DNA of 41,674 nucleotides. It comes from Bacillota bacterium (lineage in GTDB: Bacteria > Bacillota > Sulfobacillia > DUSP01 > JBFMCS01). A program made the position numbers and the translations under genes. The DNA lies in NCBI GenBank assembly GCA_040754315.1, contig JBFMCS010000030.1, positions 1-41,674 of the forward strand. Direction: 5' to 3'. Every line of letters begins with the position of its first letter. Position 1 is the stretch's first letter. The notes below the pieces were generated by a model that worked only from the letters and a program-made list of their open reading frames with translations, had not been told where the DNA came from and did not search any database. Positions 16,728 to 25,382 of this stretch are shown one piece after another.

Positions 16728-19055
16728 ATGACAGAGAAGATCAGGGTATATGAGCTGGCCAAGGAGATGCTGGTGGATAGCAAGGTCATAATCCGTGTCC
16801 TGGACCAGATGGATGTGCCCGTCAAGAACCACATGAGCACTATGGAGGCGGAGGTGGCAGACCAGGTCCGGGAGGTTCTCACCGGAAGGGCCAAGATGTC
16901 GCCTCCTCCGAAGAAGGAGATCAAGAAGACACCGAGGCCTCCGGTGCCTGCCGCTCGCCCAGGACCCATAAGACCAGTAGTCCAGCCTGGGCAGGCGGTC
17001 AGGCCCAAACCTGTGGGACCTGCCGTGCAAAAGGAACAGAGGCGCCAGCCATCCAGGCCCATTTCGCCCCCCCGGCCAGTACAGAAACCGCCGGGAGGCC
17101 GGCCCGGGGCGCCCCAGGCACGCCAGAGCCCGCACCAGCCCGGACGGGATGAACGGCGCCAGCCCGGGCAGAAGGGCGGCCGTTTCCGGCAAGACCAGGC
17201 TGAATTCGCTCGCAGGGGACGAGGGAAGAAGGCAGACTGGCGGAAGTCAAAGGGCACCACAGGGACCCAGGCTGCCGCCAAACCCAAGAAGCCCCAGAAG
17301 ATAGTGCTGGAGGGCTCCATCAGTGTGGCCAAGATGGCGGATAAGATGGGCCTGAAGGCAACGGATCTCATGAGACAGCTGGTATCTATGGGGGTCATGG
17401 TCTCCATCAACCAGGAAATCGACACGGAAACCGCTATGGTCATAGGACAGGAAATGGGGTACGAGGTAGAGGAGCGCCGCTCTGACCAAGCCATGGAGAA
17501 GGAGCACCTTCAAGAGGTCGAGGACAGCCCGGAAAACCTCAAGCCCAGGCCGCCGGTGGTCACAGTGATGGGGCACGTTGACCATGGAAAGACATCGCTC
17601 CTGGACGCCATCAGGCATGCCAATGTCACTGCCCAGGAAGCAGGGGGTATCACCCAGCATATAGGCGCCTACACCGTCGATGCCGGCGGGCGCGATGTAG
17701 TTTTCATTGACACGCCGGGTCATGAGGCCTTCACGGCCATGAGGGCCAGGGGGGCCAAAGTGACAGACCTGGCGGTGCTGGTGGTGGCCGCAGATGATGG
17801 TGTCATGCCCCAGACCATTGAAGCTATGAACCACGCGAAGGCCGCAGGGGTTCCCATCATCGTTGCCATCAACAAGATAGACAAGCCCAATACCAACGTG
17901 GACCGGGTGAAACAGCAGTTGTCTGAGCACGGCCTCATCCCTGAGGACTGGGGTGGAGACGTGGTGTGCGTACCGGTGAGCGCAAAGGAGAAGACCGGGC
18001 TGGACACCCTACTGGAAATGATCCTCCTGGTCTCCGAGATGCAGGACCTCAAGGCCAACCCGGAGCGTCGCGCCGCGGGGATTGTGGTAGAGGCCGAGCT
18101 GGACAAGGGGCGCGGCCCAGTGGCCACCGTTATCGTCCAGACGGGCACCCTGAAGGTAGGGGATGCCTTCGTGGCGGGGAGCGTGTGGGGCAAGGTCAGG
18201 GCCATGATGGACCACAGGGCGAGGCGGGTCAAGAAGGCAGGCCCCTCGATGCCGGTGGAGGTCATCGGCATGGCTGACGTCCCGGAGGCAGGGGACCCGT
18301 TCAATGTAGTTCAGGATGACAAGATCGCCCGGACCATAGCGGAGCACCGCATGGTTAGGCAGCGGGAGAAGGACCTCAGGGCAATCCACCGGCTAACCCT
18401 GGAAGACCTCTTTAGCCAGGCTGGGGAAGGGGAGATCAGGGAACTCAACCTCATCCTCAAGGCGGATGTGCAGGGTAGCGTTGAAGCGGTGAAGCATGCC
18501 CTGGAGAACGTGCAGCACACCGAGGTAAGGCTAGCAGTGATCCACACTGGCGTGGGTGCCATCACCGAATCCGACGTCATGCTAGCGGCTGCCTCCCAAG
18601 CCACCATCATTGGGTTCAACGTGCGCCCTGATGCCAATGCCCGGAAAGCGGCGGAGGGCGAGCACGTGGACATAAGGACGTATCGAGTGATATATGAGGC
18701 CATAGATGACATCAAGGCAGCGCTACAGGGGATGCTGAAGCCCAAGACCAGGGAGGTAGTCCTGGGACGGGCTGAGGTCAGGGCCACCTTCCGGGTTCCC
18801 AAGGCTGGGACCGTGGCCGGGTGCTACGTTACCGAGGGGAAGATGACCCGGCAGGGGAGGGTCAGGGTTATCAGGGATGGGGTGGTTGTGCACGAGGGGC
18901 GCATGGATTCCCTAAAGAGGTTCAAGGAGGACGTGCGGGAGGTCAGCGCCGACTACGAGTGCGGCATATCCCTGGAGGGGTTCAACGAGGTCAAGGAGGG
19001 AGACACCCTGGAGGTGTTCTCCACCGAGGAGATGAAACCCGAGGCCATGGCCTAG
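16728..19055 (+). CDS. infB: Translation initiation factor IF-2
   Basis: IF-2 is the GTPase that brings fMet-tRNA to the small subunit and promotes subunit joining. The 775-residue product has an IF2_N domain (IRVYELAKEMLVDSKVII), a long Pro/Arg/Gln-rich linker (about residues 60-190), a second IF2_N motif (about 200-250), and a G domain with GHVDHGKTSLLD (about 282), DTPGHEAFTAMRARG (about 328) and NKID (about 382). The C-terminal domains follow, with LKADVQGSVEAVKHAL. An ATG with GGGGGTG just upstream is a good start. It is the central gene of the operon and is followed directly by ylxP. Confidence 0.98.
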   Translation: MTEKIRVYELAKEMLVDSKVIIRVLDQMDVPVKNHMSTMEAEVADQVREVLTGRAKMSPPPKKEIKKTPRPPVPAARPGPIRPVVQPGQAVRPKPVGPAVQKEQRRQPSRPISPPRPVQKPPGGRPGAPQARQSPHQPGRDERRQPGQKGGRFRQDQAEFARRGRGKKADWRKSKGTTGTQAAAKPKKPQKIVLEGSISVAKMADKMGLKATDLMRQLVSMGVMVSINQEIDTETAMVIGQEMGYEVEERRSDQAMEKEHLQEVEDSPENLKPRPPVVTVMGHVDHGKTSLLDAIRHANVTAQEAGGITQHIGAYTVDAGGRDVVFIDTPGHEAFTAMRARGAKVTDLAVLVVAADDGVMPQTIEAMNHAKAAGVPIIVAINKIDKPNTNVDRVKQQLSEHGLIPEDWGGDVVCVPVSAKEKTGLDTLLEMILLVSEMQDLKANPERRAAGIVVEAELDKGRGPVATVIVQTGTLKVGDAFVAGSVWGKVRAMMDHRARRVKKAGPSMPVEVIGMADVPEAGDPFNVVQDDKIARTIAEHRMVRQREKDLRAIHRLTLEDLFSQAGEGEIRELNLILKADVQGSVEAVKHALENVQHTEVRLAVIHTGVGAITESDVMLAAASQATIIGFNVRPDANARKAAEGEHVDIRTYRVIYEAIDDIKAALQGMLKPKTREVVLGRAEVRATFRVPKAGTVAGCYVTEGKMTRQGRVRVIRDGVVVHEGRMDSLKRFKEDVREVSADYECGISLEGFNEVKEGDTLEVFSTEEMKPEAMA

Positions 19056-19073
19056 GTGAAGGAGGGCCCTGGC

Positions 19074-19367
19074 ATGTACGTGGCAGCCTGCAGGCTCGAT
19101 ATCCAGATCCCAGGGAGCCGGTCCTTGAAGGACCGGAGGCGGGTGGTCCAGAGCGCGGTAGACAGGCTCAGGCACCGCTATCACGTATCGGCTGCAGAGG
19201 TCTATTCCGGGGACCAGTGGCAGCGTTCCGCCATCGGGATGGCCTTTGTCAGCGGAGACCTCTCCCATGCCCAGCGGGTTGTGGGTGAGGCGGCACGGTG
19301 GCTCCGAGCCAACCTGGACGGAGATGTCCTAGACGAGGCGATGACGGCCATCGGCCCCACGTTTTGA
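19074..19367 (+). CDS. ylxP: DUF503 family protein YlxP
   Basis: This 97-residue protein of the YlxP/DUF503 family is always found beside infB and rbfA in Bacillota and is thought to be linked to ribosome function, though its role is not established. The N-terminus MYVAACRLDIQIPGSRSLK and the following KDRRRVVQSAVDRLRHRY are typical. ATG 19074 was chosen over the GTG at 19056 because AAGGAGGG (19059-19066) sits 7 bp upstream of it. The gene lies between infB and rbfA as in B. subtilis. Confidence 0.92.
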   Translation: MYVAACRLDIQIPGSRSLKDRRRVVQSAVDRLRHRYHVSAAEVYSGDQWQRSAIGMAFVSGDLSHAQRVVGEAARWLRANLDGDVLDEAMTAIGPTF

Positions 19368-19416
19368 CGGCCCGGCCTAGACCCTTGGCGTTTTCTCCGG
19401 CAAGGAGGGGATCAGC

Positions 19417-19785
19417 GTGGGACAGCGCAAGGTTGAACGGGCTCAGGAAGCCCTGCGGGAGGAGATAGGCTGTATCATCCACGACGAGATGAAAGACCCG
19501 AGGATAGGTTTCGCCAGCGTGGTCCGGGTAGAGGTATCCCCTGACATACGTCACGCCAGGGTGTTCGTGAGTGTCCTGGGCAGCGAGGAAGAGAAGGCTT
19601 GTACATTGCAGGGGTTGGAGGGGGCCAAGGGCTTTATCCGTTCTGAGCTGGGAAAACGGCTCAGGCTGAGGTTCACGCCTGAGATATCCTTCAGGTTGGA
19701 TGACTCTATCGAGCGGGGAGTCAGGATTGCCCGGCTTCTCGAGGAGATGGTTCCCGCCAAGGAGGAAGGGGCTGGGGACAAGTGA
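19417..19785 (+). CDS. rbfA: Ribosome-binding factor A
   Basis: RbfA is a KH-fold factor needed for late 30S maturation and 16S rRNA 5'-end processing. The 122-residue product contains the family blocks RAQEALREEIGCIIHDEMKDPR and SVVRVEVSPDIRHARVFVSV, and near the C-terminus FTPEISFRLDDSIERGVRI. The GTG start follows AAGGAGGGG at 19403-19411. The stop overlaps the GTG of nrnA by 4 bp. Confidence 0.96.
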   Translation: MGQRKVERAQEALREEIGCIIHDEMKDPRIGFASVVRVEVSPDIRHARVFVSVLGSEEEKACTLQGLEGAKGFIRSELGKRLRLRFTPEISFRLDDSIERGVRIARLLEEMVPAKEEGAGDK

Positions 19786-20801
19786 GAGCCGGGCCCCCAG
19801 AGGTCGCCGGTCTCCTGAAGGGGGCGGAGGCCCTTCTAATCACGTGCCACATCATGCCCGACGGGGACGCCCTCGGGTCCGCCCTGGCTCTGGCCCAGGG
19901 GCTCATGGCCCAGGGTAAGAGGGTTGAGGTGGTCTGCCAGGATCCCGTGCCGGAACTCTACTCGTTCCTCCCGGGGTCCTCTCTCGTGCTCACCCCGGAC
20001 CAGGCAAGAGGGCCTCACGAGGTGGCGGTGTTCCTGGACTGTACCGATGCGTCCCGGGTAGGCGAGGCCGCACTGGCCCTGGCCAATGGCGCGCGGGTGC
20101 GCCTTAATGTGGATCACCACGTGACCAACAGCTTCTTTGGGGACATGAACTACGTTGACCCCCAGCGGGCCGCCGTGGGAGAGCAGGTCTACCTGGTACT
20201 CCAGGCCATGGGTGTCAAGGTGGGAAAACCCACCGCTATGTGCCTCTACGTTGCCATCGCCACGGATACGGGCCAATTCTGCTACAGCAACACTACCGTG
20301 GAGACCCACAGGCTGGTGGCCAGCCTGCTGGAGGACGGGGCAAATCCCGCCCAGGTATCGGAGAGCCTCTATGAATCCCGCTCCCTCCCGAGCCTGAGAC
20401 TGCTGTCCCTTGCCCTGGGCGCGCTGCGTGTCAGCCCCTGCGGCCAGGTTGCCTGGGTATCACTGTCCCGTTCAATGCTCAAAGCGGCAGGAGCCCGGGA
20501 TGACGAGGCAGAGGGGCTCATCAACTACCCCCGCTCGCTCGAGGGTGTTGCCGTGGGCATCCTCTTGAAGGAGATAGATGAAGACCGGGTGAAGGTGAGT
20601 TTTCGTTCCAGAGATCGCGTTGACGTGAGTCGCTTGGCAGCATCCCTGGGGGGAGGGGGGCATCCCAGGGCTGCGGGGTGCCTGCTAGAGATGGGTCTCC
20701 AGGAGGCGGAGGATGCCGTGGTAAGGGTGGCTCTTGAGGCGGTGAGGGAGGATAGAGGGCTTCATCAATGTTCTCAAGCCCCCGGGACTGACCAGCCATG
20801 A
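19782..20801 (+). CDS. nrnA: NrnA-type DHH phosphoesterase (nanoRNase/pAp phosphatase)
   Basis: This DHH-DHHA1 family enzyme degrades very short RNA oligomers and dephosphorylates pAp. Metal-binding motifs are visible as MPDGDALGSA (about residues 24-33), VFLDCTDASR (about 83) and VDHHVTN (about 110), with the DHHA1 substrate motif GGGGHPRAAG near residue 290. The length is 339. The GTG start overlaps the rbfA stop. The last 20 or so codons (after EAVRE) run out of frame over the N-terminal coding region of truB, which is unusual; see the truB entry. nrnA between rbfA and truB is common in clostridia. Confidence 0.94.
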   Translation: MRAGPPEVAGLLKGAEALLITCHIMPDGDALGSALALAQGLMAQGKRVEVVCQDPVPELYSFLPGSSLVLTPDQARGPHEVAVFLDCTDASRVGEAALALANGARVRLNVDHHVTNSFFGDMNYVDPQRAAVGEQVYLVLQAMGVKVGKPTAMCLYVAIATDTGQFCYSNTTVETHRLVASLLEDGANPAQVSESLYESRSLPSLRLLSLALGALRVSPCGQVAWVSLSRSMLKAAGARDDEAEGLINYPRSLEGVAVGILLKEIDEDRVKVSFRSRDRVDVSRLAASLGGGGHPRAAGCLLEMGLQEAEDAVVRVALEAVREDRGLHQCSQAPGTDQP

Positions 20802-21669
20802 CGTGGTCCAGTACTTCCGGAGGCTCCTGGGCCAGAAGAGGGTGGGGCACACTGGTACCCTGGACCCGGGTGCCGCCGGGGTGCTTCCCCTGGCGGTGGG
20901 ACAGGCCACCCGTCTCGCCGAGTACCTGCTGCTCCTGGGCAAGTCCTACCGCTTTGAGATCACCCTGGGGGTGACCACGGACACCCTCGATGCCTCAGGC
21001 CGGGTGGTCTCCGAGGCCCTAGCCAGGGTGACCGCCAGGGATCTGGAGGGGATCCTCTCCGTATTCACCGGCAGGGTCCAGCAGGTGCCTCCCATGGTGT
21101 CTGCCGTGAGGCGCCAGGGGGTCAGGCTTCACACCCTGGCTCGGAGGGGTATGGAGGTAGAGAGGGAGCCCAGGGAGGTCCAGATCTACTCCCTGCACCT
21201 GGCCGCATTCTTCCCTGGTGAGCACCCCCGTGCCTTGCTGGACCTGGCCTGTTCGTCGGGTACCTACGTGAGGGTGCTGTGCCAGGACATGGGAGAGGCC
21301 CTGGGTTGCGGGGCACACATGTCCTTCCTGGTAAGGACCGTTTCCGGGCCTTTCATCCTGGGTGAAGCCCTCCTCTTGGAGGAAGCGGCGGGAATGGCCC
21401 GGGCCGGCAGGGCCCAGGACATGCTGGAACCCATGGAACGCGGGGTGGCTCACCTGCCCGAGGTCAAGGTGCCATGGGATGAGATAGGGATGGTAGCCAC
21501 GGGGCGGCCTCCCAGGCTGGCCTCACCGGATGGCTTGGTCCGCCTGGTGTCTCCCGGCGGAAGGCTCCTGGCCGTGGCCGAGGGAAGCCAAGGCGAAGCG
21601 AAGCCCCGGAAGGTGTTTGTTTCCAAACTGAGGGGAGAGCAGGATGAGGATCACCAGGAACGTGGATGA
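20752..21669 (+). CDS. truB: tRNA pseudouridine(55) synthase, non-standard start
   Basis: TruB makes pseudouridine 55 in the T-loop of tRNAs. The catalytic Asp lies in GHTGTLDPGAAGVLP (about residue 38). The conserved N-terminal block GFINVLKPPGLTSHDVV is encoded at 20758-20805 but is not preceded by any ATG, GTG or TTG. The frame opens after a TGA at 20743-20745 with GGG AGG ATA GAG GGC. The only codon matching the usual start of the family is ATA 20752, right behind GGGAGG. GTG 20803 is a legal start but removes the conserved KPPG segment. Possible explanations are a rare AUA start, coupling to nrnA with frame slippage, or a base error. The gene overlaps nrnA by 50 bp and ribF by 26 bp. Confidence 0.88.
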   Translation: MEGFINVLKPPGLTSHDVVQYFRRLLGQKRVGHTGTLDPGAAGVLPLAVGQATRLAEYLLLLGKSYRFEITLGVTTDTLDASGRVVSEALARVTARDLEGILSVFTGRVQQVPPMVSAVRRQGVRLHTLARRGMEVEREPREVQIYSLHLAAFFPGEHPRALLDLACSSGTYVRVLCQDMGEALGCGAHMSFLVRTVSGPFILGEALLLEEAAGMARAGRAQDMLEPMERGVAHLPEVKVPWDEIGMVATGRPPRLASPDGLVRLVSPGGRLLAVAEGSQGEAKPRKVFVSKLRGEQDEDHQERG

Positions 21670-22507
21670 CCTCGGGAACACGGGCAAGTGCGTGGCCATG
21701 GGCTTATTCGATGGGGTTCACATGGGACACCAGACCTTGGTGAAGAGGCTGGTTACAGCCGCCCGGGGTGCCGGGGGCAAGGCTGTGGTGCTTACCTTTG
21801 ACCCCCACCCGCTGGAGATACTAAACCCGGCTTTCGCGCCCCCGTACCTAACCAATCTTGAGGAGAAGGCCCTCCTTTTGGAAGCCCTGGGGGTCGATGA
21901 CCTGCTGGTGCTGGCCTTTGATGCCTCCTTCTCCAGGCTGAGCCCTGAGGCCTTTGCTGGGGGTGTCCTGGGCAGGATCAGACCATACCAGGTATTCATC
22001 GGCTATAACTTCACATTCGGCCACAAGGGACTCGGCACCGCCCATACCCTTGTGGAGATGGGGCGCAAGCACTCCTTTGAGGTTCAGGTGGTGGACCCGG
22101 TGAAGTACAAGGGTGCAGTAGTATCCAGCACCCTCATACGGGACAGTATAGGCCAGGGAAGAGTGGAACTGGCCAATGAGATGCTGGGCAGGGCCTACAC
22201 CCTCCCCGGGGTCCTCGGCAAGGAACCCCAGGGAGGCACCAGCCTTGGCTTCGGGCCGGGCCGGGCCCTGCCGGGCTCCGGTGTATACGCTGTCCGCTGC
22301 CAAGCCGGCAGAGCCCTTGACGGGGTCTGCCTGGTAAGATGGCCAGGTCCCCGGATCCTCGTGGATTCACTGGGTCCTGCCCTCCCCGAGGGGCCAGCCC
22401 GTGTTACCTTTCTGAAGCACTGGAGGGGTTGTCTTCCCCAAGCCCTGGAGGACCGTCACTGCATGTGGGCCCGCCGGGCGCTGGACGGCACGCCTTGGTG
22501 GGTCTGA
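21644..22507 (+). CDS. ribF: FAD synthetase/riboflavin kinase homologue with degenerate kinase domain
   Basis: RibF normally makes FMN from riboflavin (C-terminal kinase) and FAD from FMN (N-terminal adenylyltransferase). The N-terminal half looks functional: GLFDGVHMGHQTLVKRL (about residues 20-36), LTFDPHP (about 50), GYNFTFGHKGLGT (about 120) and VVSSTLIRDSIGQG (about 161). The kinase half is poor. Where a GFPTAN motif is expected, only SLGFGPGRALPGSGVYAV is seen, and the later acidic and DLYG-type segments are missing; the product is 287 residues, slightly short. It may be a monofunctional FAD synthetase, with the kinase encoded elsewhere. The ATG follows GGGGAGAGCAGG. Confidence 0.85.
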   Translation: MRITRNVDDLGNTGKCVAMGLFDGVHMGHQTLVKRLVTAARGAGGKAVVLTFDPHPLEILNPAFAPPYLTNLEEKALLLEALGVDDLLVLAFDASFSRLSPEAFAGGVLGRIRPYQVFIGYNFTFGHKGLGTAHTLVEMGRKHSFEVQVVDPVKYKGAVVSSTLIRDSIGQGRVELANEMLGRAYTLPGVLGKEPQGGTSLGFGPGRALPGSGVYAVRCQAGRALDGVCLVRWPGPRILVDSLGPALPEGPARVTFLKHWRGCLPQALEDRHCMWARRALDGTPWWV

Positions 22508-22537
22508 TTTACAAGGCGTCCAGCGTTATGGTAGAAT
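22508..22537 (+). promoter_or_regulatory. Promoter for rpsO-pnp
   Basis: TTTACA (22508-22513), 18-bp spacer, TAGAAT (22532-22537) preceded by TGG, an extended -10. It begins right after the ribF stop and drives the structured rpsO leader. Confidence 0.65.
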
Positions 22538-22546
22538 GACTTCAGC

Positions 22547-22648
22547 CCTCAAGCCCCTTGGGCCTGAGGTATGATGAACCCCGTTCTAGGAGTCATGTGT
22601 TCTCCGGCGGACCTCTTGGTCGGGGGGATCTGGAGAGAACAGGAGGTG
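22547..22648 (+). ncRNA. Structured rpsO 5' leader (candidate S15 autoregulatory RNA)
   Basis: The 110-nt untranslated region between promoter and rpsO can form two hairpins. The first (22547-22569) pairs CCTCA-A-GCCC with GGGC-C-TGAGG. The second pairs TGTTCTC (22598-22604) with GAGAACA (22635-22641), enclosing an inner GACC/GGTC stem. The base of the second stem abuts the Shine-Dalgarno GGAGGTG (22642-22648). S15 is known to repress its own mRNA through differing leader structures in several bacterial groups, so this is a candidate regulatory RNA. The pairing was found by eye. Confidence 0.5.
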
Positions 22649-22655
22649 AAGTAGG

Positions 22656-22925
22656 GTGTCACTGGACTCTGAGAAGAAGCGCGAGATAATTGACCAGCAC
22701 CGCATGCATGAGAAGGACACGGGGTCCCCGGAGGTACAGATAGCCATACTCACGGAGAAGATCAATTACCTCACGGAGCACCTCAAGGAGCACAAAAAGG
22801 ACCACCATTCCCGCAGGGGACTGCTTAAGATGGTTGGACAGCGAAGGGGGCTCCTCAACTACCTGAAGAACACCAACGTTGACAGGTACCGTGCCATTGT
22901 GGAGAAACTAGGCCTGAGGAGATAG
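22656..22925 (+). CDS. rpsO: 30S ribosomal protein S15
   Basis: S15 is a primary 16S rRNA binding protein of the central domain. The 89-residue product shows the typical [40 protein letters not shown] and [15 protein letters not shown] blocks. The GTG start at 22656 follows GGAGGTG (22642-22648). Its leader is structured (22547-22648), suggesting autoregulation. pnp follows after 43 bp, the conserved rpsO-pnp pair. Confidence 0.97.
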   Translation: MSLDSEKKREIIDQHRMHEKDTGSPEVQIAILTEKINYLTEHLKEHKKDHHSRRGLLKMVGQRRGLLNYLKNTNVDRYRAIVEKLGLRR

Positions 22926-22968
22926 GCGGTTTCTCCTTGCGTTTTCTTAGGAAGGAGGAGGTAAGAAG

Positions 22969-25353
22969 GTGCAGGAACAGGGGGGTGCACCGAAGGGCCC
23001 AGTCGACACAGATGACCGAGGCTTTTTCGAACACCACAGGCGAGTGGAAATGGATCTGGGCGGACGGCCCATCTCACTGGAGACAGGCAAGATGGCCCGG
23101 CAGGCTGGCGGCTCTGTCATCGTCTCCTATGGTGGGACGGTGGTGCTGTCGGCGGCCACCGGTTCGGAAAGACCCAGGGAGGGCGTGGACTTCCTGCCCC
23201 TCACCGTTGACTACGAGGAACGCCTCTACGCGGTGGGTCGCATCCCTGGCAGCTGGACAAGGAGAGAGGGAAGGCCCCACGACAAGGCGATACTGGCGGC
23301 CCGCCTAGCCGACAGGGGACTCAGGCCTCTCTTTCCCGAGGGCCAAAAGCGTGACGTGCAGGTGGTCAACATGGTGCTCTCCGTGGAACAGGACAACGCC
23401 CCGGAGATATGCGCCATCAATGGCGCCTCAGCGGCGCTGATGCTCTCTGAGATACCCTTCATGGGACCCATTAGCGCCGTGGAGGTGGGGATGGTCGATG
23501 GCAGGCTCATCGTGAACCCCACCCATGAGGAGACCCAGAAGAGCCTCATGCGTCTCACCGTAGCTGGAACACGGGACGCGGTGCTCATGGTGGAGGCGGA
23601 GGCCAGGGAGGTTTCCGAGGATCAGATACTCAAGGCCATCGCCCTGGCTCACGATGTCATCAGGGACCTGTGTGATCTCCAGATGAGGCTGGTGCAGGAG
23701 GCAGGGCGAGGCAAGGTGGATGAGGAGGCTCCCGGAGCCCTCCAGTCCCAGGTGGAGTCCATGGTAAGAGCTTACCTGGCTGAACTCATAGAGACCCCCC
23801 AGGGGATACCGCCAGCTAAGAGCCTTGAGGATATAAGGGGCATCCTGGAGCCCCTCAGGAAGGAACACCCCGACGAAGACATCAACCAGGCCTTCAAAGA
23901 CGTCCTGGCATCGGAGATCAAGGCCCGGGTACCCTCCCTTGTCAGGGGCGTCCTGAGAGAAGGCATCCAGAAGGCCGTAGAGGTGTCCAGGTCAGGCAAG
24001 GCAGACGGCATATCCCTGAAGAAGGAACGGGAGGCCCGGCTGGACCGGGCGCAGGACGATGCCTGGAAGCGGCTGGCACCGCTCCTGCCCGGATGGGAAA
24101 AAGAGGTCAGGGGTGTGATCTACAAGACACTGAAGACCGTTGTCCGCCGGATGATGCTGGACGAGGAGGTCCGCATAGACGGGCGCTCCCCTACGGAGGT
24201 AAGACCCATCTGGTGCGGTGTGGGTGTTCTTCCCAGGACCCATGGCTCAGCCCTGTTTACCAGGGGTGAGACCCAGGTGCTCACCGTGGGTACCCTGGGG
24301 GCCGTGGGCGACGTCCAGATGCTGGATGACGTGGATGAAGAGGAATACCGCCGCTTCATGCACCACTACAACTTCCCTCCCTTCAGTGTGGGGGAGGCGC
24401 GTCCCATGAGGGGCCCCGGCCGCAGGGAGATCGGTCACGGAGCCCTGGCCTCCAAGGCCATTGAGGCGGTGCTGCCAGACGAGGAGTCATTCCCCTATAC
24501 CATCAGGCTGGTCTCCGAAGTGCTGGAGTCCAACGGCTCTACATCCATGGCCTCGGTTTGCGGGAGCTGCCTGTGCCTGATGGACGCAGGGGTCCCAATA
24601 AAGGCTCCGGTGGCGGGCGTTGCCATGGGCCTGGTCAAGGAAGATGACAGGGTCGTGGTGCTCACGGATATACAGGGCATCGAGGATGCCCTTGGGGACA
24701 TGGACTTCAAGGTGGCTGGAACCGATAAGGGCATAACGGCCCTGCAGATGGATGTGAAGAACACCGGTATAGGCCATGATGTGCTGGCCAAGGCGCTGGA
24801 GCAAGCCCGTGAGGGCCGGCTTCACATCCTTGCCCGGATGCTCAAGACCATCTCTGAACCTCGACAGGACCTGTCGCCCCACGCGCCCAGGATCATTTCC
24901 CTCAGGATAGACCCGGAGAGGATCCGCGACATCATTGGCCCGGGCGGCAAGGTCATACAGAAGCTCCAGGCGGACACCAACACAAAGATCGACGTGGAAC
25001 AGGACGGCCGCGTGTTCATCTCTGCCTCCGACCCCGAGGGTGGGGCCAGGGCGGAACAGGCCATCCGGGCGCTAACCGCAGAGGTTACCCCTGGCGAGAT
25101 CTACACCGGCAAGGTGACGCGGCTCATGAACTTCGGGGCCTTCGTGGAGATCCTCCCCAACAAGGAGGGCCTCGTCCACATCTCCGAGCTGGCCGAGGGT
25201 AGGGTTGGCAAGGTGGAGGACGTGGTGGCGGTGGGAGACGAAGTGGTTGTCAAGGTGCTGGAGATCGACCGGCTGGGAAGGGTCAACCTCTCCCGAAGGC
25301 AGGCCCTGAAGGGTTCCGACCGGGGTGACGGGTGTGGTTCAAGAAGGTCCTAG
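22969..25353 (+). CDS. pnp: Polyribonucleotide nucleotidyltransferase (PNPase)
   Basis: PNPase degrades RNA 3' to 5' by phosphorolysis and can add tails. The 794-residue product has a first RNase PH domain (from [20 protein letters not shown], about residue 38), a helical linker, a second RNase PH domain (from [18 protein letters not shown], about 402), a KH domain ([13 protein letters not shown], about 652) and an S1 domain ([17 protein letters not shown], about 710). It is longer than the usual 700-740 residues owing to an N-terminal extension of about 25 residues and a long linker. GTG 22969 has GAAGGAGGAGG just upstream. CTCCTT at 22933-22938 could pair with the AAGGAG in this binding site. 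Confidence 0.97.
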   Translation: MQEQGGAPKGPVDTDDRGFFEHHRRVEMDLGGRPISLETGKMARQAGGSVIVSYGGTVVLSAATGSERPREGVDFLPLTVDYEERLYAVGRIPGSWTRREGRPHDKAILAARLADRGLRPLFPEGQKRDVQVVNMVLSVEQDNAPEICAINGASAALMLSEIPFMGPISAVEVGMVDGRLIVNPTHEETQKSLMRLTVAGTRDAVLMVEAEAREVSEDQILKAIALAHDVIRDLCDLQMRLVQEAGRGKVDEEAPGALQSQVESMVRAYLAELIETPQGIPPAKSLEDIRGILEPLRKEHPDEDINQAFKDVLASEIKARVPSLVRGVLREGIQKAVEVSRSGKADGISLKKEREARLDRAQDDAWKRLAPLLPGWEKEVRGVIYKTLKTVVRRMMLDEEVRIDGRSPTEVRPIWCGVGVLPRTHGSALFTRGETQVLTVGTLGAVGDVQMLDDVDEEEYRRFMHHYNFPPFSVGEARPMRGPGRREIGHGALASKAIEAVLPDEESFPYTIRLVSEVLESNGSTSMASVCGSCLCLMDAGVPIKAPVAGVAMGLVKEDDRVVVLTDIQGIEDALGDMDFKVAGTDKGITALQMDVKNTGIGHDVLAKALEQAREGRLHILARMLKTISEPRQDLSPHAPRIISLRIDPERIRDIIGPGGKVIQKLQADTNTKIDVEQDGRVFISASDPEGGARAEQAIRALTAEVTPGEIYTGKVTRLMNFGAFVEILPNKEGLVHISELAEGRVGKVEDVVAVGDEVVVKVLEIDRLGRVNLSRRQALKGSDRGDGCGSRRS

Positions 25354-25382
25354 AGGGAGAGCCCCCGGCTCATCCTGCCCCA

